From Blepharisma stoltei (taxonomy: Eukaryota > Ciliophora > Heterotrichea > Heterotrichida > Blepharismidae): a stretch of DNA of 64,000 bases. Position numbers and translations under genes: made by a program. Where the stretch lies: positions 558,001-622,000 of the forward strand of contig CAJZBQ010000040.1 in the NCBI GenBank assembly GCA_914767885.1, read 5' to 3'. Below the pieces are notes generated by a model, which made no database searches, was not told the origin of the DNA, and worked only from the letters and a program-made list of their open reading frames with translations. Positions 20,182-31,187 of the stretch are shown piece by piece (positions within the stretch are counted from its first letter, which is position 1; each line of letters begins with the position of its first letter).

Positions 20182-21882
20182 ATGGGAAAGAAAAATACCA
20201 AACGCAAGCCAAAAGGCAGCTCCAAAGCTCCAAAACTCTTACACGATATTGAAGTTGACTCGTTGACCTCAGACTCTCAAAATGATTTTTCACTTCTAAG
20301 AGTATCAGAAAACCTTCCAGAAAGCCCCGAAAACCTCATCCCAGAAAATGCTGACGATCTACGAGAAGAAGTAATAGAGTCCATCAGCCAAATCTACACT
20401 GAGTTTCTCAACGACTACATTTCTTGCAAAAACAAGCGTCTCAGTTCCAAAAATCCTCTTGAAAAACGACAAACTTACAACTTAGTTGTTGACCGGGATT
20501 TTCGCAAAAAACTCAGACACGAGCTAAAGCAGCTGATTTATTCAGAGGGATCCAGAAGCGAGCTAAATTCTGCTCTTTTCGAAGGCGTGCACATATTTAT
20601 TGACTCTTTAAACGAACAAATATCAGAGCTTACAGGGAAAAGCAAAATGCTGCAGATCATTTGTATAGCTGAAGCTTACCACACCTTACAAAATGCCGCT
20701 ACACAGATTGGAAAAATAGTCAGCTGTTTATTTGAAGGCCCAATAGCGTCATTTGATACTATAAACAAGCTGGTTTTCCACGAAAAAATAGTAAAAAACA
20801 ACGCAAGCCTAATTGACTATGTGAAAACGCAAGACCCAAGACATCATGCTGTACAAATGATAACAAAAATGGAAAGGGAACTTAAGTACGCGCTAACAAT
20901 CTTAGCATCAGCCACAAACCCAATCCCACCTCCTAAGCCATATTTTGACGAGTGCGACCTACAAACACACTTTTCTGATGATTCTTATACTATAAATAAA
21001 ATTGCGACTAGTTGGGCATTGCTCCTGGCAATGCAACTTTGACAAAATTTTATTAATGTGCAGAGCCTCGCTCTAGTCCGCTTTTTGGATTGGGCTTTAC
21101 CTCGAGGGGATAAGTGGGTTCAGATTTCGAAAGGGAAAGTCCAGCAGTGTCTATGGGTAATGCCGAGAAATCTGGGTAATGTCCTAGCATGAGACTAGGA
21201 GGTACACCCAGGTCTGAATTTTTCCTTTTCTGCCGATAATTGGCCAGAAATTCCATTTTTTTGAGGCAATCTTCGTTCAACCCAACATAAGTCCATACCT
21301 TCTCACTCAACATGGAGCCGACAAGAGGAGACAGAAATATAGAACTCTATTACCCGAAGTGTCATGGTGTCAAGCGGTGAATATAAGAGGAAAGGTGGCA
21401 TTTGAGCAAGCAACTCGCCATATAAATCATCATCCAAACTCAAGCAAATTCTCCCTGTTATTGTCGCAAAGAGGCTGAATATCCTCGGAGATCATTTACA
21501 ACGGGTTACCATAGGCGAGCAGCCAAGACCTGCAATTTAAGTTTAAGTTTAAGATGATTCTTATAGTGATTCTGAAGAAGAGTTCCAAGGGGAGCCTCTT
21601 CATAATATGCCACTTGATGAACTTGTATCTTATATAGAAGGCGAGCCACACAATTCTCCTAAAAGAAGCAAAAAGAAAAATAAAAGCAAAGCATCGACAG
21701 CCGCAACTTCACCGACTAGGGAAGATGAAATAAATTCAGATTCACTTGATAAAGAAATAGAGGATTTTGAAAAAAGACTTGAGCTCAGCTCAATTCAAGA
21801 AAAGCAGAAAATTAAGCCAAAGTTGTCAAATGATTTCTTAAATCGGTTGAAGATACAAATTAAAGAACTTAAATCAAACTAA
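20182..21882 (+). CDS. Hypothetical basic/acidic protein interrupted by a retroposon
   Basis: Called from ATG 20182 (MGKKNTKRKPKGSS), not the in-frame GTG at 20149. Removal of 20990-21565 between 13-bp duplications joins GAT GAT TCT TAT to AGT GAT TCT GAA GAA GAG in frame, giving 374 aa. The N-terminus is Lys-rich and could be nuclear or nucleolar. The middle is a helical domain with a conserved-looking core (LQIICIAEAYHTLQNAATQI). The C-terminus has a basic KRSKKKNKSKAS patch and a coiled coil. I recognise no family. Confidence 0.7.
20990..21565 (+). mobile_element. SINE-like retroposon in coding sequence, 13-bp duplication
   Basis: GATGATTCTTATA occurs at 20977-20989 and 21553-21565. The insert starts CTATAAATAAAATTGCGACT, forms an early stem (GCATTGC...GCAATGC) and ends with a GTTTAAGTTTAAG tail. 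It belongs to the longer (about 550-600 bp) group with 9040-9642 and 54944-55488. Confidence 0.8.
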
Positions 21883-21964
21883 CAAAAAAATTAGGCTATT
21901 TAAATAAGTAATCAGGATTATAAAATCAGCTAAAGAAAGTGAAATTTAGTATTTATAAATTTCT

Positions 21965-22354
21965 TTACTCCCCCCCCCCCCCCTCCGTGAGCGAACAAAA
22001 CCATTAGAAAAATCGCCATTTTTTGACCAAAAACCCACCCTCCGTGAGTGAACAAAAATATTTTTAATAGAAAAAATTTTAATAGAAAAAAATTTTGCTA
22101 TATAAGTGATAATTAGTATAATGAAATCTAGAGCTAATTCTGTTTAATTTTAAACACAATTGCGTTTTAAAACATAAATTTTGCAAATTAAATTAGTATT
22201 TGCTTCCCAATTTTTGCAAATTAGGATTTTTTTTAAATTTCGAAAAAAATATTTTTTATAAAATTTATATATAAATTGTTTTTAAAAAAAAAAATTAACC
22301 CCCCTCCGTGAGTGAACAAAATTTTTTTGTTCGCTCACGGAGGGGGGGGGGGAG
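21965..22354 (+). mobile_element. Full-length family A MITE, intergenic (390 bp)
   Basis: TTA repeats lie at 21965-21967 and 22355-22357. It is a textbook copy: poly-C plus CCTCCGTGAGCGAACAAAA at the left, second word at about 22037, body with AATGAAATCTAGAGCTAATT, and a terminal hairpin GTGAGTGAACAAAAT / GTTCGCTCAC followed by a G run. It is nearly the same length as 44398-44787. Confidence 0.9.
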
Positions 22355-22521
22355 TTAGTTTATATAATTTGTTTTCAAAACTGTTCTTATCGCTGAAAAT
22401 TTAGATATTTAATATGAAATAGGGATTTTTGAGGATAGAATTTTATGAATTTTAAGGTGATTAACAGTAGTATTCAAGATGGAAAAAATGAAAATGCTAG
22501 AGTCCGCTGATCAGAAAATAT

Positions 22522-23598
22522 ATGATTAAACTCATTATAAAAAAAATGGATGATCAAAATCAAGGACATAAATCCCACAAGACTTCAAGCTTAAATAGCA
22601 TCCTCATTCTTATTGTAGTTCTTTCTCTTTTCTCTTTATCTCTCGCTGGCTATTATCTCAACAGAACTAATAATTTCATCTTAACAACAGATTTCGATAT
22701 AGACAAATTTAAAGCATTTATAATAAAATACGACAAGTCATATAAAACAACTGATGATTATATTGCTCGATTTAAAATATTTAAAGAAAACCTACTTAAA
22801 ATACAAAATCATAATGATATGAAGAAGTCTTGGAGCTTTGGAATCACTAAATTTGCAGATCTTACACAAGAAGAGTTTATCAACAATCATATTCCTGCGA
22901 ATTATATAGTAGCCACACAAAGTTACGTTGCAAAATTTGAAGGAAAAACAGAAATAAAGTCAATTGATTGGGAAAAAAATGGCGCTGTAACATCAATAGT
23001 AAAAGACCAAGAGGGATGCATAGGCTCATGGGCTATTTCTGTAGCCGAAGCTACCAGTGCTTATTATTTTATAAATCATGGTAGCTTAATTGAGGCATCT
23101 TCTCAAGAACTAATTGACTGCTCTGGTGATTATAATAATAATGGTTGTTCAGGCGGATATGCAGTCAATGCGTTTAAATATGTCAAAGAAAATGGCTTAT
23201 CTTCTGCAGAAAATTATCCATTTGTTGGAATCGACCAAGAATGCAAGGCAAATGAACAGAAGCTAATTATGGCAAATGCGATTTACCAAAATAGCGTTCA
23301 ATCAAATAACGTTTCTGAGCTTATTCAAGCTGTTTCTCAGCAGCCTGTCTTAGCACTAGTAGACAGCAAATCGTGACAATTTTATAAGAGTGGGATAATT
23401 ACTGATGATTGCGGAGCGAATCTCAATCATGTAGTTATCATCACAGGATTTGACACAACACAAGAGAAGCCATATTGAATTATCAAAAATTCATGAGGCT
23501 ATGATTGAGGAGAGAACGGCTTTGGAAAAATTGGAATATCTGAGGGAAGTGGAATTTGTGGAATTAATATGGATCCTTCTTTTCCTGTTATGCTATAA
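22522..23598 (+). CDS. Papain-like C1 family protein with catalytic Cys replaced by Ser
   Basis: A 358-aa frame with several TGA=Trp codons. A signal anchor or signal peptide (ILILIVVLSLFSLSLAGYYL) precedes an I29-type propeptide (FKAFIIKYDKSYKTTDD...FGITKFADLTQEEF). The mature domain has the oxyanion Gln (DQEGC), but the motif QxxCGSCWAFS reads QEGCIGSWAIS: Cys166 is kept while the nucleophile position is Ser169. The partner His303 (LNHVVIITGF) and Asn323 (KNSWGYDWGENGFG) remain. Ser at this position occurs in SERA-type and silicatein-type relatives. It may be an inactive homologue, inhibitor or binding protein rather than a standard protease. Confidence 0.85.
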
Positions 23599-23776
23599 AA
23601 ATAAGGCTATATAGTTAAATATAAGTTCTAAAAAAAATTGGCTCATAAAATTGCTACAGAATTAAAAAATAATGTTTCGTAAAAAATTAAATCATTATGC
23701 TAAATACAGAACATTTAAAAATAGTCATTAAAGATTGCCAATGAATTAAAATACATCAATAAATAAATTTTTCAAT

Positions 23777-24929
23777 ATGGATGATATAGGAAAGTGAATA
23801 TATGGAATTGGTGGAGTTTGCACCTTAATAATAGGCTCATTTGCTGTTTTCAATGGAATAAATTATTGAAAGTATAGGAATTTAAAAGATTTAAGTGTGC
23901 AAGATCTTGTGAATAATTCAGAAAACAATCCTACGAAATTAGTTTGTGTTTCAGGTATCGTCAGTGATAAGAATGCTTTTAAAGTAACAAAAATATAGCC
24001 AATACACTTTAAAAATTATGGGAAAATTGTTTATTCTGATACCATTGAATACAGATACGCACAATCTGGACGATGTCGTGAAATTCATGATCGGGTAATC
24101 AGTCAATTTTCATTAGTCCAAGGAAGACTCGAAATAATGATTAGCCCTTCAAACGATACAAATATTTATACGAACACAATTTATTCCAAAAGTGAAAATT
24201 TATCTCCATCATTTGAACTCATGCTTCAAGGAGTAATGTCATTTATTTCTTCATGATTTGGCTCGGAGGTTATAATTCCGGTCGAAGTATTTCATGAAGT
24301 AGAAGAAAAAGTAATCTCATGCAACTCTGCTATCACTGCTATTGGAAAATTTTCGAAAACAAATGGAAAAATTACAGTTATTCCTGACCATATTGGATTT
24401 TCTAAAAATGAAATTTTAAGGCATCTGAGAAAAAATCTTGGATGGTTATGGGCTACTGCAGTGATACTTGGGTGCGTTTTTGTTGTTCCTGCAATAAGGA
24501 GACTTAGAAAAAGAAGAAATTTGGAAAACCAATATAGAAACATCAGAGAAAATATTCCCGAAGGATTTCATTGCGTTATATGCTTACTCCCCATCCTTGA
24601 TCGAGCGATTGATGGTAAAAATTCCTAAAAATTGGGGAAATTAAACCACATCCTTGATAGAACGATTTTCATATCATGCAAATTTTTATATATATTTTAT
24701 TTTATATATAAAATTTTTTTTCCCAAAGATTTTTTTTTTTAAACCCCCATCCTTGATCGAACGATGGCGAGCCGTTAGATCAAGGATGGGGGAGTTAGAA
24801 AATCCTAGAGATACTCTTATTGAGCCTTGCAAGCATTTATGTGTCTGCAGAGTTTGCTGCGATAGCTTAAATCAGTGCCCAGTTTGCAGAGCAGGAATAC
24901 AAAACACCATAAGAATATACTATCCATAA
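23777..24929 (+). CDS. MUL1/MAPL-like membrane RING E3 ligase, interrupted by an IES
   Basis: ATG 23777, intron 23984-23998 (gtaacaaaaatatag), IES 24584-24794, TAA 24929: 308 aa with TGA=Trp. TM1 is near residues 8-28, an approximately 190-residue inter-membrane GIDE-like domain follows, TM2 is WLWATAVILGCVFVVPAI, and the C-terminus is a C3HC4 RING (CVICLENPRDTLIEPC...HLCVCRVCC...CPVCR). This layout is that of MUL1, a mitochondrial or peroxisomal outer-membrane ligase. The IES falls right after the first Cys-x2-Cys pair. Without removal the protein has no RING. Confidence 0.85.
24584..24794 (+). mobile_element. Short family C MITE-type IES inside a RING domain
   Basis: TTA at 24584-24586 and 24795-24797. 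Left end CTCCCCATCCTTGATCGAGC; the CATCCTTGAT word recurs near 24650 and 24747, and the right end is its reverse complement (ATCAAGGATGGGGGAG). Compared with copies at 51548 and 61763, about 350 bp of the middle is missing, including the transposase remnant. Confidence 0.85.
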
Positions 24930-25084
24930 TCATAATTTTATCTTCCAGGAATATAAGTTTTAAACGTATATTTTTGGTCATTTAAATACCATTTTATTGG
25001 TTAAGAAGTTAATTGAAATATTTTAAATAATTTCGCTAGCATTTTATCCTATTTCTATGCAAAATCTTACATACTTAATAATTA

Positions 25085-28000
25085 ATGTCTGTAGAGAAAG
25101 AGATCGACAAAAATGCCTTCACAAATTATATCCCTATGGATTCTGAAGAAGAAAATCCAGAACTCCCAACCCAGTTAGGCCCAGATAAACTAACCCAAAG
25201 ATACGACAGTCGAAAAATCATCGATCGGGAAGACGAATATCAGCGGCGCAAAAGATTAAGGACATTTTCCCCAGAAAGAGCTGATGCGTTTAATAAAACA
25301 GACAAAGACATAAATAAACGCTCATATGCTGACATCTTAAAAGAGCAAGCCCAGGTAAAAGCAGATAGAGAAAAGCAGAAAAGAAATCTGCAAGAAAAGC
25401 GAGAAAGGCTAAATAAAGGCGAAAGCAAATCTTATGAGCATGAGGCTTCTAATGATTATGCAAGCACAAGGAATGAAAGCGAGTCAGATACCAGGAAAAC
25501 CAGATGGGGAGGAGAAACCCCAACGATTTCTAGGTCTCCTGAGCCTTCAGATGAAAATCAGGCAGGAAAAGCTAAAGACAATTGGGATGCCCCTTCTGAG
25601 AATTCTGACTCAACAGCACCTAATGTATACTCTAACATAACACCCCAGAACCTTAAAATGCTGAGACTTGCAAAAGAGCTAGAAGAAAGAAATAAATATT
25701 TGACTGATGAAGAGCTAAATGGGCTCCTTCCAATAGACGGCTATGAAATTGTGCCAGTCCCTGACACCTATAAACCGCCAAAAACTAATAGAATAAACCC
25801 ATTCTTAGGCGGCATGAATTTTTATCAAATCCCAGAAGAGCTTGGAAAACCTTATGAGGTACCTGGAGTTCCTGATTCAGGACCAAATGCATTGCCCCAA
25901 ATAAAGCCAGAAGATTTAGGCTACTTTGGAGCTTTGCTACAAGAGGTGGATTTTGATAATTTGTCATATGAAGAACAAAAAGAGAGAAGAATCATGGAGC
26001 TTTTGCTAAAAGTAAAAAACGGTAACCCTATAATGAGGAAACAAGCTTTAAGACAAATCACAGAAAAAGCAAGAGAGCTAGGGGCTGGGCCTTTGTTTAG
26101 CCAAATTCTGCCTTTGATGATGTCGCCAACTTTAGAGGATCACGAAAGGCATTTATTGGTAAAAGTTATTGACAGAGTTTTATATAATCCAAATCTGGAG
26201 ACTTACTATTTTTTATGGTAATTGTCTACTCCAAATTCTATAGAGAATTCTACCCGTCTGAATAAAAATATAATATTTTATTGTAAACTCTATAAATTGG
26301 ACGACTTAGTAAGACCATACGTGCACAAAATATTGGTTGTTATTGAGCCTATGCTTATTGATGAAGATTTCTACGCAAGAGTCGAAGGCAGAGAAATAGT
26401 GTCATCATTAAGCAAAGCTGCAGGCCTTGCTACTATGATTGCTACAATGAGACCTGACATAGATCACATCGATGAATATGTCCGCAACACAACAGCAAGA
26501 GCTTTTGCAGTGGTCGCTTCAGCCTTAGGAATTCCTGCTCTTTTACCGTTTTTAAAGGCAGTCTGTCATAGCAGAAAATCATGGTTCGCTAAGCATACTG
26601 GCATAAAAATAGTTCAGCAGATTGCCATCCTAATTGGATGCTCCATTTTGCCACATTTAAAATCCTTGACTGAAATCATAAAAGATGGACTCTTAGATGA
26701 GCAGCCAAAAGTAAGAACTATAACAGCTTTAGCAATAGCAGCGCTGGCTGAAGCATCTGCTCCTTATGGAATCGAAGCTTTTGAACATATTATCCAGCCT
26801 CTTTGGGAAGGTATTAAAACTCATAGTGGAAGAGCCCTTGCGGCGTTTTTAAAAGCTATGGGATATATAATCCCATTAATGGATCCTGAGCATGCTGGCG
26901 CATGCACTCGCAAAATCATGCACGTAGTTATAAGAGAGTTTGACACTCAAGATGAAGATATGAAAAAAATTGTCCTAAAAGTCCTGAAGCAATGTGTCAG
27001 CACTGAAGGCGTCTCCGCAAACTATGTCAGAGATCACATTTTGCAAGACTTTTTCAGATCTTTCTGGCTTAGAAGAATGGCGCTTGACAAAAAAAACTCA
27101 AAACCGCTCATAGAAACGACAGTAGAGCTAGCAAATAAGGTAGGAGGCGGAGAAATAATTGGGAGAATTGTAGACCACTTGAAAGACGAGAACGAGCCTT
27201 TTAGAAAAATGGTATTGGAAACTATAGAAAAAATTGTTATAAATCTAGGCGTCGCAGATATCAACTCCAAGCTTGAAGAAAAAGTGATGGACGGGATGCT
27301 TTTTGCCTTTCAAGAACAAGCTACTGATGATTCCGCAGCCGTCATCAACGCATTTGGAACAGTAGTCAGTGCTTTAGGGATCAGATGCAAGCCTTCAATA
27401 CCATACATTTGTGGTACCATTCAATGAAGACTCAATAATAGATCTCCAAGGGTAAGAATGCAAGCAGCCGATTTAGTTGCAAAAATTGCAATAGTGATGA
27501 AAGCCTGTGGTGAAGATAATTTAATGGGCAGAATGGGGGTGGTCCTCTATGAGTGCCTAGGAGAAGAATACCCTGAAGTGCTTGGGTCTTGTCTGTGCGC
27601 CTTAAAAGCTATCGTAAATGTGATAGGGATGACCAAGATGACGCCTCCAATAAAAGATTTGCTGCCAAGACTTACCCCTATTCTTAAAAACAGGCATGAA
27701 AAAGTCCAGGAAAACGTCATTGATTTAATAGGAAGAATTGCAGACAGAGGTGCTGAGTATGTCTCTGCTAAAGAATGGATGAGAATCTGCTTTGATTTAT
27801 TGGACCTGCTAAGAGCCCACAAAAAAGGGATCAGAAGAGCTACTGTGAATACATTTGGGTACATTGCGAAGGCTATTGGCCCTCATGATGTGCTAGGAAC
27901 TCTTCTTAATAACCTGAAAGTCCAGGAAAGGCAAAACAGAATCTGTACCACAGTTGCCATTGCGATTGTAGCTGAAACTTGTGGGCCTTTTACCGTCATT

Positions 28001-28528
28001 CCAGCCTTAATGAATGAGTATAGAGTTCCCGAGCTCAACGTCCAGAATGGAGTCCTTAAATCTTTCGCGTTTATGTTTGAGTATATTGGAGAAATGACAA
28101 AAGATTATATCTATGCAGTTACTCCTTTATTAGAAGATGCATTGGTTGATAGAGATTTAGTTCATAGACAAATTGCGTGTGCAGCTATAAAACATCTTGC
28201 AATTGGAGTGGAAGGGCTTGGCTGCGAAGACGCACTTACACATTTGCTTAATTTTATATGACCAAATGTTTTTGAAAACTCTCCACATGTCATTAATGCT
28301 GTTATTGATGCGTTGGATGGACTTAGACTTGGCTTAGGTGTCGGAAGGCTGCTATCATATGTAACCCAAGGCCTTTTCCATCCTGCAAGAAAAGTTAGGG
28401 ATGTATACTGGAGAATTTATAATTTATTGTACCTTGGAAATCAGGATGGCTTAGTCATGTCATTCCCAACACTGATTGATGATGAAATGAACACGTATAG
28501 AAGAACTGAGCTAGAGCTATTCCTTTAA
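25085..28528 (+). CDS. SF3B1: Splicing factor 3B subunit 1
   Basis: Excising a 108-bp IES (26183-26290) gives 1111 aa collinear with eukaryotic SF3B1, the HEAT-repeat scaffold of the U2 snRNP that grips the branch site. The N-terminal third is charged, with a TRWGGETP motif like the U2AF-ligand motifs. HEAT repeats start near residue 290 ([19 protein letters not shown]). The region around human K700 is kept ([20 protein letters not shown]). In-frame TGA encodes conserved Trp, for example GTIQ-W-RLNN and NFI-W-PNVFE. End [11 protein letters not shown]. It is shorter than the human protein (1304 aa), mainly in the N-terminal region. No spliceosomal intron is present in its own gene. Confidence 0.97.
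26183..26290. mobile_element. Short TA-bounded IES in SF3B1 (108 bp)
   Basis: TATAA repeats sit at 26183-26187 and 26291-26295. Removal gives GTT TTA TAT AAA TTG GAC (V-L-Y-K-L-D), exactly the conserved SF3B1 sequence. Read through, the DNA inserts [11 protein letters not shown] and then TAA. There is no MITE word or long terminal repeat; it is a unique, AT-rich segment. Length 3n. Confidence 0.88.
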
Positions 28529-28805
28529 TCTAAATCTCTCGTTTATTTTAAATTATGTTGTATTTTGCAAATATAAATTATTGATATTTTCAGACTCTTG
28601 AGTTGATAGTTAATAAAAATATAAATGCTTATATAAACAATTAATGTTTATAACATTCATGGTGACCTATATTTCAGATATATTTAAGTAAGTTTTGAAT
28701 TAATTTATAGTCTATTTGCTTTATATCATTTTTATTTAAACGAAAAAGATCGTTTTTACTAAGATACATGGTCTTAAGAGTCTAACTGACAAGATTGTAA
28801 TTTAA

Positions 28806-31168
28806 ATGGAAAAAGGTAAACTTCATAATCGCAAGACCAGCCTACCACATGGTATAGATACACTTCCCTCAAACTTCGCAGAAACTCTGCTTGAGCTAGA
28901 AATGGAAGCAGAGCTTCACTGCAACATAGATACCATCAAAGCCTTAGTAGAGCAATATTCTGTAAATTTTATTTAGAAAGCCGTTGAATATTATGAAGCT
29001 ATAAAGGACCCGAAATATCTTTACTACAACCACAGACTTCAACTATTTTTAATCAGCGACGATGTGCTTAAAACTGTAATAGTTAAAACGATTATGCTCG
29101 CCATAAGTGGAGCCATTAGCCATTGCCAGCCTAGGCTCCAAAGGTCGCCCTTTTGGATTTCTGACCTCAACACCTTTCAAGGAGAGCAGCTCCTTGTGTA
29201 GAGTCATCGTCAGTGAGGTGCTCCGATGGTCACGATAAGAGAAGATCATGCAGTAGGCAAAACCTGGTAGAGATAGGAAAAATAGGAAAGCATTAGGGGG
29301 AGAAACAAAACTTCCCTCTTCGTAAGGCACCCCCAAGCCTGAAGGCCTATTTCAAAAAGGGAGAGAGGCTCTGCTTTCATCTTCATCAGGATTAGTCCTA
29401 CCTGCTTCATAGTGAGTGGGCCTTGGAGTCAATTTCTGCCAACGTCATTTTATTTCTCTAAAACTGTGAAGAATGTTTCTCAGTCTGGAACTGAAAGCAA
29501 TACTTTAAAACCTTTGCAACAGAATAAGATATCATCAATCAACCAATCCTTTGAAGACGCTAGCGATAAAGTGAAAGCAAAAGTCAGGAAAAAGGCACGC
29601 AGATTATCAATGCAATATTCTTCTAGCTTGCCTTCACTTATTCCTTTCCACTTATTTCTAATCACTACTTTAAAATAAAATAACTAATTATTTTTTTAAT
29701 AAATTTATTCGACACTTACTTTTGTTTTCAATTGCTACTCATTTTTAAATAATCCAAGCTAAGAGAGTTAGAAATACAGAAAAAATTATCAAATCTAATG
29801 AAAATGTGCTCCATAAAACAAGTACCATGCTCCATGATAATTTGCATTCCCAAGAAACAAGCTTAGAATTGAAAATTATAGCAAGAAAAGAGTCAAGGAC
29901 TCCAAGGAGCAGCACTAAAGTGATAGTTTGGGATAATGATGAGAACCAAGATTCAAACACAGAAGTTTTTGAAAAAGATTTAGAAAATGTCATAGAAAAA
30001 TATGTTACAGAAAAATATAAAAAAGTTCAAGAAATAAAGCTGAAGTATCAAGACCAAATTCAAGAAATCAAAGACATGAAGAGCAATGACATCACAAAGC
30101 AGCTACTAAAAGAAATGAATAACTTACCCCTTTAAATTGGAACAAAATATAGGTAAAATTTTCATTTTGGGTACTATTTTATTTGGAGGAATTTTTGTAA
30201 TAGGAATTTTTAATCTTTATGAAATTAGTTAATGGAAGACGAGGATTTTTAGGATTAAGAATATTCAAAATCAGATGCTAATTATATTGGTGGCACAGTC
30301 GCTATAGATCTCCCTTGTAGGAGACTCAACTATTTTTCAACTCTAGCCCAGAGGGTCTATCCCCCAATAATGGATGCCACTTCTGTGCCTTCTCTCTCAT
30401 CCTGCTTTCAGTTTCAGTCTTGAGTGGACAGCTTATGGATTTCTGCAGCCTTGCAAAGGGCAATCGTAATAGCTTAATTTAATTGATTAGCTCGTTGGAG
30501 TCTCTGAATGACATAGTACCTCCCTTCAACAGCTACAGGGAAAATACTGCTTCCTGTTGCCTGAGCTGAAATCTCAGTTTATCGGTAGAGTCATAGATCC
30601 TTGGACCCAAAGGAAGTTGTCGGTCACCTTCATTTCAACTACAAAAAGCACCAAAACCTATCCGCATACACATCTTCTGAGACTGCACTTGATTCCACCT
30701 AACCATGAAGTCTGGACTATTATGCCACGAAGATAGCGACACGTATCGCCATTTAAATGTATTATAGTTAACTACACTGACTGGCGCGGGGTGCTTTTGG
30801 CTCGAAACTGAGCCAAAAATACCCCGTGCCAGTCAGTGTAGTTCACTATATTAAAAAAGAGGAAGTAGAATATTAATTATACAGTTTTTGATGCCGATCG
30901 TTTATTTGAATCAATTCCTCATAAAATAAATTAAAATTCAAAAAATTATATTTCTAATTTTTTTAAAATTTTATAAAATTTTTTTATAGAGAAAAATTTA
31001 ATATAGAATTTTCTTTAAAAAATATTAACCCACTTTAAATTGGAGCAGGATTTTGTTCCAGTTTAAAGGGGCAGTAAACAAATGGAAGCTGAAATTGCAA
31101 TAGCCAAAGAAGAAGCAGACAATCAGAGATCAACAGCCATTCGGCATCTTAGAGAGGTTAATAGATAG
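28806..31168 (+). CDS. Coiled-coil protein, paralogue of 16652-17462, with four removable insertions
   Basis: Start ATG 28806; intron 28962-28976 (gtaaattttatttag); retroposon 29078-29467; short IES 29639-29759; family B MITE with nested insert 30120-31074; stop TAG 31168. The rest is exactly 294 codons (293 aa). Junctions are validated by the paralogue on the minus strand at 17 kb: PKYLYYNHRLQLFL / DQKSSSYHKKLQGFL, SSLPSLKRVRNTEKI / SSLPDLHLHAIENV, and KEMNKQMEAEIA / VEMEKSMEREIA. The protein is predicted all-helical with long heptads. Insertions make up about 62 percent of the gene span. Function unknown; the pair may be structural. Confidence 0.8.
29078..29467 (-). mobile_element. SINE-like retroposon in coding sequence, 9-bp duplication
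   Basis: TAAAACTGT occurs at 29069-29077 and 29459-29467. In reverse orientation the insert starts AGAAATAAAATGACGTTGGC, the family 5' motif, and its tail is at the left (AATCGTTTTAACTATT). Removal joins CTT AAA ACT GTG AAG AAT in frame. Confidence 0.75.
29639..29759. mobile_element. Short TA-bounded IES (about 121 bp)
   Basis: TA at 29639-29640 and 29760-29761. The removed DNA is 80 percent A/T with stops in the host frame. Joining gives TCA CTT AAG AGA GTT, and the coiled-coil paralogue shows no extra residues here. The cut cannot be fixed to the base from sequence alone. Confidence 0.65.
30260..30757 (-). mobile_element. SINE-like retroposon nested in a family B IES
   Basis: On the minus strand it starts with ATTTAAATGGCGATACGTGT and contains GGGATAGACCCTCTGGGCT, a word shared with the copy at 54944-55488 (around 55360). 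The tail lies at the left, and duplications are not clear, so the left end is approximate. Confidence 0.65.
30763..30850. repeat. GC-rich near-perfect 88-bp palindrome
   Basis: The arm TATAGTTAACTACACTGACT continues through GGCGCGGGGTGCTTTTGGCTC, a six-base loop follows, and then comes its near-exact reverse complement ending ACTATA. About 40 pairs are possible with three or four mismatches. It sits between the nested retroposon and the family B right half. In an AT-rich IES it is conspicuous; ends with TATAG/CTATA suggest a small fold-back insertion like family F. Confidence 0.8.
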
Positions 31169-31187
31169 TGTAATATATTGGTGAGGG

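Larger units (their letters stand above)
30120..31074 (+). mobile_element. Family B MITE-type IES with nested retroposon and hairpin (955 bp)
   Basis: TAA at 30120-30122 and 31075-31077. Left end CTTACCCCTTTAAATTGGAAC; right end hairpin CTTTAAATTGGAGC / GTTCCAGTTTAAAGGGG. Unnested family B copies are about 300-375 bp; the excess is a retroposon (about 30260-30757) and an 88-bp hairpin. Near 30165-30230 an open stretch encodes a hydrophobic peptide (FILGTILFGGIFVIGIF), perhaps chance. Confidence 0.8.

Noticed and set aside
24654-24800. Start of the RING gene placed within 24654-24929
   Set aside because: The frame there begins in family C IES sequence; the RING needs the first Cys pair from before the IES, so the gene starts at 23777.
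26222-27427. SF3B1 as several separate genes
   Set aside because: The breaks are TGA=Trp codons and one 108-bp IES; the joined product is collinear with SF3B1.
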